Shown: positions 20,101 through 23,321 of the stretch, piece after piece
Numbering within the stretch: position 1 is the first letter of the stretch
Layout of the letters: each line of letters opens with the position of its first letter
DNA from: JBFKQC01 sp041627895
GTDB lineage: Bacteria; Pseudomonadota; Alphaproteobacteria; Rhodobacterales; Rhodobacteraceae
Assembly: GCA_041627895.1 (NCBI GenBank)
Contig: JBFKQC010000064.1
Coordinates: forward strand, 1 to 23,321
Direction: 5' to 3'
Length of the DNA: 23,321 bases
Program-made: the position numbers and the translations under genes
Notes under the pieces: generated by a model
Seen by the model: the letters and a program-made list of their open reading frames with translations, nothing else
Told to the model about the DNA's origin: nothing
The model's database searches: none

Positions 20101-21522
20101 TCACAGCAGGTTCGGCAACCACAGAACGATGCCGGGGAAGGCGATCAGCACGCCCACCGTCACCACGTCGGCGATGAAGAACGGCGAGGCGCCGCGAAAG
20201 ACGTCCTGCACGCTGATCGGCAGCCGCGTGTCCTGCGCGACGCCGGCCACGACGAAGCAGTTCAGCCCGATCGGCGGCGTGATCAGGCAAAGCTCTGCCA
20301 TCTTCACCACGATGATCCCGAACCAGATCGCGCATTCCTCGCCGGTCATCCCCAGCGCGCTGGCTTCGCGGGTGACGTCCGGCCCGCCGTTCAGCGCGAT
20401 CACCGCCGGGAAGGTGACGGGCAGCGTCAGGATCAGCATGCCGATCGCGTCCATGAACATGCCCAGGATCACGTAGGCCCCGAGGATCAGAAGCAGCGTC
20501 AGCAGCGCCGGCTGGTCGAGCCCGCCGATGAAGCCGGCGAAAGCGTCCGGCAGCTTGGCGAAGCCGAGGAAGCGCACATAGATCAGCACGCCCCAGATCA
20601 TCGTGAAGATCATCACCGTCAGCTTCGCGGCCTCCATCAGCGCGCCGCGCAGGTCGCGCCATTTCATGCCCTGCCAAAGCGCCATCAGCAGCACGACGAA
20701 GGCGCCGAGCGCGCCGGCCTCGGTCGGCGTCGCCCAGCCGAAATAGATCGAGTAGACGATGATGAAGACCACCAGGATGATCGGCAGCGTGCCGGGCAGC
20801 GCGGCGAGGCGCTGGCCCCAGGTAAAGCCGCGGACCGCCGGGCCGAGGTCGCGGCGGTAACGCGCCAGCCCGACGATCAGCGCGCCATAGATCAGCGCCG
20901 AGACCGCGCCCGGCACGAAACCCGCGAGCAACAGCTTGCCGACGGATTGCTCGACGATGATCGCGTAGATCACCAGGATCGCCGAAGGCGGGATCAGCGA
21001 GGCGAGCGTGCCGCCCGCCGCCACCACGCCGGCGGCAAAGCGCTTGTCGTAGCCGACCTTCAGCATCTCGGGTATCGCGATCCGGGCGAAGACCGCCGAG
21101 GTCGCGACGCTGGCGCCCGAAACTGCCGCGAACCCCGCCGTGGCAAACACCGTCGCGACGCCGAGCCCCCCCGGCAGCCAGCCGACCCAGCGCTTGGCGG
21201 CCTCGAAAAGATAGCGCGTCAGGCCCGCGTAATAGGCGAGATAACCGATCAGGATGAAGGTCGGGATCAGGCTGAGCGCGTAGGTCGTCGATTTCGAATG
21301 CGGGATCTGGCCCGTCAGCTTCATCGCCGTGATCAGCCCGCGGTCGAAGCCCTGTTTCTGCATGAAGAACAGGCAGAGCCCCAGAAAGCCGATGAACGCC
21401 GTGGCGAAGGCCACCCGCACGCCGATCACCACCAGCACCACCAGAAAGCCGGAAAGCCAGAGCGACAGCGTGAAGACGTCGACGCCAGCGAGCAGCGCCT
21501 TCATGTCGATCAGGCTATCCAT
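20101..21522 (-). CDS. dctM: TRAP transporter, large membrane subunit
   Basis: A 473-residue DctM-type protein with about 12 membrane helices, the subunit that catalyses Na+-coupled translocation. Recognisable stretches are VSGASVATSAVFARIAIPEM (134-153), the ASLIPPSAILVIYAI loop, WATPTEAGALGAF and LITPPIGLNCFV near the C-terminus, all typical of DctM. The start ATG 21522 overlaps the end of dctQ by 8 bp, implying translational coupling; an internal ATG seven codons later is an alternative. It is the last gene of dctP-dctQ-dctM. The substrate is probably an organic acid, but the permease sequence does not define it. Confidence 0.95.
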   Translation of the reverse strand: MDSLIDMKALLAGVDVFTLSLWLSGFLVVLVVIGVRVAFATAFIGFLGLCLFFMQKQGFDRGLITAMKLTGQIPHSKSTTYALSLIPTFILIGYLAYYAGLTRYLFEAAKRWVGWLPGGLGVATVFATAGFAAVSGASVATSAVFARIAIPEMLKVGYDKRFAAGVVAAGGTLASLIPPSAILVIYAIIVEQSVGKLLLAGFVPGAVSALIYGALIVGLARYRRDLGPAVRGFTWGQRLAALPGTLPIILVVFIIVYSIYFGWATPTEAGALGAFVVLLMALWQGMKWRDLRGALMEAAKLTVMIFTMIWGVLIYVRFLGFAKLPDAFAGFIGGLDQPALLTLLLILGAYVILGMFMDAIGMLILTLPVTFPAVIALNGGPDVTREASALGMTGEECAIWFGIIVVKMAELCLITPPIGLNCFVVAGVAQDTRLPISVQDVFRGASPFFIADVVTVGVLIAFPGIVLWLPNLL

Positions 21523-22144
21523 CGCGCCCGCTCACGGTTTCGGCCTCGTGCGCGGCCACGGTCGCGGCGTCCTCGATCAGCGGCACCGCCACCGGCGCAT
21601 GGGCCGCCGTCTTCAGTGCCCGCCAGTAGCCCCAGATCTGCAAGACCAGCCGCACCCAAAGCACCGCTATCGAGAACGGCACCAGCAGTTTCGCGGGCCA
21701 GAGCGGCAGCGCGATGTCGATCGAGCTGTCACGGCTCCAGAGCGGCAGCGACGTGTCGAAGCTGCGCAGGAAATGAAACCAGGTGCCATAGATCAGCGCG
21801 GTGGTCAGCAGCAGCATGAAGACCACCGACAGGAACTCGGCAAACCACAGAACGCGGCCCCGAAGCCGGCCGACCACGATGTCCATCCGGATGTGCCCGC
21901 CCTCGCGCTGGCAGAAGGCGAGGCCGAGAAAGGCGAAGGTCGCCATGAATTGCTGGGTCCAGTCGACATAGCCCGGCACCGGCGCGCCGAAGAACTTGCG
22001 CCCAAGCACGTTGACCACCGCCAGGATCACCAGAAGGAAGATCACCACGCCGGACAACAGGTTCAGCCCCGCCTCGAGCCGCAGCCAGGCGCGGTCGGCG
22101 CGGCTGAGCGCCGTGTCGTCGGTCAGGACCGAGGACGAGGACAT
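21515..22144 (-). CDS. dctQ: TRAP transporter, small membrane subunit
   Basis: A 209-residue DctQ-type protein with four membrane segments (about 25-48, 63-80, 97-120 and 150-172). Features are VNVLGRKFFGAPVPGYVD (44-61) and FCQREGGHIRMDIV (77-90), where the REGGHIRMD segment is the family hallmark. DctQ pairs with DctM to form the membrane complex. A Pro/Ala-rich tail follows the last helix. The ATG at 22144 has only a weak ribosome site (GGGCAAG), consistent with lower expression than dctP. The gene lies 51 bp after dctP, across a strong hairpin. Confidence 0.92.
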   Translation of the reverse strand: MSSSSVLTDDTALSRADRAWLRLEAGLNLLSGVVIFLLVILAVVNVLGRKFFGAPVPGYVDWTQQFMATFAFLGLAFCQREGGHIRMDIVVGRLRGRVLWFAEFLSVVFMLLLTTALIYGTWFHFLRSFDTSLPLWSRDSSIDIALPLWPAKLLVPFSIAVLWVRLVLQIWGYWRALKTAAHAPVAVPLIEDAATVAAHEAETVSGRDG

Positions 22145-22161
22145 GGCTTGCCCAACGCGGA

Positions 22162-22190
22162 TCGGCCCCGGGCGCGCGGCCCGGGGCCGA
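22162..22190 (-). terminator. GC-rich hairpin between dctP and dctQ
   Basis: TCGGCCCCGGG (22162-22172) and CCCGGGGCCGA (22180-22190) form a perfect 11-bp stem with a 7-nt loop. There is no U-tract. It sits between dctP and dctQ, where such hairpins commonly protect the dctP 3' end and lower readthrough into the membrane genes. Confidence 0.65.
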
Positions 22191-22195
22191 CGCCT

Positions 22196-23212
22196 CTAGT
22201 TCGACATGCGGGCCTTGTCGAGCGCGTCGAAGACCAGGTCGTAAAGCTCCTGCGCCGGCAGGCCCTGGGCCGACATGTCGGCGATCCAGGCGGCGTGGAT
22301 CGGCTTGCCCGCGGTTTCGCGGAACTCGGCGATCACCTCGTCGGGCACCGACACCTTGGCGACGTTCTTTTCGGCCAGGATCGCTTCCCACTGCTCCAGA
22401 AGCCTGCCGTAATTGTCGAGGTAATGCGCGATCGCCTCGTCGATCGAGCTGTCCAGCGCGGCGCGATGCTCGTCCGACAGCGCCTCGTAGGCGTCGATAT
22501 TGACCACCACGGGGCAATTCACCGTGCCGGGGTTCAGGTTCTCGGTCCACCAGTCGGCGATGTCGATGGTGCGGAACGACAGATGCGCGTGCTGGGCGAA
22601 GGCCACGGTGTCGACGACGCCGGATTCCATCGCGTTGTAGGCCTCGGTCGCGGTCACACTGGTCGGCACGCTGCCCACGGCCTTGAACGCCTCGCCCAGG
22701 CCGCCGGTGGCGCGCACCCGCATGCCGTTAAACTCTTCCAGGCTGTCGCGCGGTTCGCCGGTGCCGACGAGGTTGTATTGCGGCATGGGCGAAGTCATCA
22801 CGATCTTCGCGTTCCACTGCGCCATCTCGTCCTGCACTGCCGGGTGGGCATAAACGGCGTGGCTGACCGCGACCTCTTCCTTCAGATTGCTGACCCCCAG
22901 GAACGGCAGTTCCAAGACGGTGATCGCGCGGTTCTTGTCGCGGTGGTAGCCGGCGCAGAACTGCGCCATCTCGAAGGCGCCGATCGAGATGCCGTCCAGG
23001 TTCTCGGTGTTCTTCGACAGCCCGCCGTAGGAGATGTTCAGCGTGAAGTCGCCGCCGGTCTTCTCGGCGACCAGCTCGGCCAGCCTCTCGACATGTTCGG
23101 TGAAGGCGCGGCGCTTGCCCCAGAGCGAGACGTTCCACTCGACGGCGACGGCCTCGCCGGCAAAGGCAACAGCGACCGCCGCGACCGCGGCGCGGTTAAG
23201 AAGTTGGTTCAT
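22196..23212 (-). CDS. dctP: TRAP transporter, periplasmic substrate-binding protein
   Basis: A 338-residue DctP-family binding protein. The signal peptide is residues 1 to about 23 (NRAAVAAVAVAFAGEAVA, cut after AVA). The mature protein begins VEWNVSLWGKRRAF. GMRVRATGGLGEAF (163-176) carries the conserved Arg (R165/R167) that binds the substrate carboxylate, and TATEAYNAMESGVVDTVAF follows, as in the family. The ligand is expected to be a carboxylic acid, not more specifically assignable. The start ATG 23212 has GGGAGG six bases upstream; the longer open frame to 23314 lacks a signal. It is the first gene of dctPQM; in 23213-23321 I see only the ribosome site and no firm promoter. Confidence 0.94.
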   Translation of the reverse strand: MNQLLNRAAVAAVAVAFAGEAVAVEWNVSLWGKRRAFTEHVERLAELVAEKTGGDFTLNISYGGLSKNTENLDGISIGAFEMAQFCAGYHRDKNRAITVLELPFLGVSNLKEEVAVSHAVYAHPAVQDEMAQWNAKIVMTSPMPQYNLVGTGEPRDSLEEFNGMRVRATGGLGEAFKAVGSVPTSVTATEAYNAMESGVVDTVAFAQHAHLSFRTIDIADWWTENLNPGTVNCPVVVNIDAYEALSDEHRAALDSSIDEAIAHYLDNYGRLLEQWEAILAEKNVAKVSVPDEVIAEFRETAGKPIHAAWIADMSAQGLPAQELYDLVFDALDKARMSN

Positions 23213-23321
23213 GATTTTCCTCCCGGTTTGCCGATCTTGGTGATCCGCTGGCGCGTAACCTAGAAGCTTGGGCCCCGGGCTCCAACCCCAAAACGCGGGG
23301 CGGCAGGCGCGCACCGGGCGC

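Noticed and set aside
19039..21819. 926-codon open frame on the plus strand across the FemAB-like gene and dctM
   Set aside because: It is out of frame with the FemAB-like gene and then antisense to dctM; the protein is charged low-complexity sequence typical of shadows.

Overview
This is GC-rich DNA (roughly two thirds G+C) with the gene repertoire and look of an alphaproteobacterium, most likely a Rhodobacteraceae-type organism. The evidence is an aglR-aglEFGAK alpha-glucoside cluster, a DctPQM TRAP transporter, a TTAA-N7-TTAAC (CtrA-type) box and codon use with strong third-position GC. The window looks like ordinary chromosome. I see no insertion sequences, tRNA or rRNA genes, CRISPR arrays or phage genes.

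Region 1 (1-7371, all minus strand) is the most unusual part. In transcription order it encodes a PEP mutase fused to a nucleotidyltransferase, phosphonopyruvate decarboxylase, and a 2-aminoethylphosphonate (AEP) transaminase-type enzyme. After a 152-bp gap with its own palindrome come a serine palmitoyltransferase-like alpha-oxoamine synthase, a secreted DUF4833-like protein, a myo-inositol-phosphate synthase, and the start of a short-chain dehydrogenase resembling 3-ketosphinganine reductase that runs off the left edge. Together these would make AEP, probably activate it as a nucleotide, and supply a sphingoid base and inositol phosphate. The simplest reading is a pathway for a phosphonate-headed (and/or inositol-containing) sphingolipid. 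The ceramide synthase and head-group transferase are not in the window, so this remains an inference.

Region 2 (7546-8658, plus) is one cobalamin-independent methionine synthase-like (MetE C-terminal domain) gene. It is divergent from the phosphonate genes and ends at two tandem perfect palindromes that separate it from convergent glk.

Region 3 (8736-18830) is an alpha-glucoside utilisation regulon. Leftward: aglR (LacI family), a GH1 beta-glucosidase and glucokinase. Rightward: aglE (binding protein), aglF and aglG (permeases), aglA (GH13 alpha-glucosidase) and aglK (ATPase). The intergenic region between aglR and aglE holds two near-identical palindromic operators, each just downstream of a good sigma-70-like promoter, spaced 157 bp apart. 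Imported alpha-glucosides would be hydrolysed by AglA and the glucose phosphorylated by Glk.

Region 4 (18841-20032) is a divergent pair: a 45-residue one-helix membrane protein and a FemAB/GNAT-like acyltransferase, with a canonical CtrA-type box between them. Region 5 (20101-23212, minus) is a complete TRAP transporter, dctP-dctQ-dctM, with a strong GC hairpin between dctP and dctQ. No gene-free stretch exceeds 300 bases; the longest is the 247-bp aglR-aglE intergenic region.
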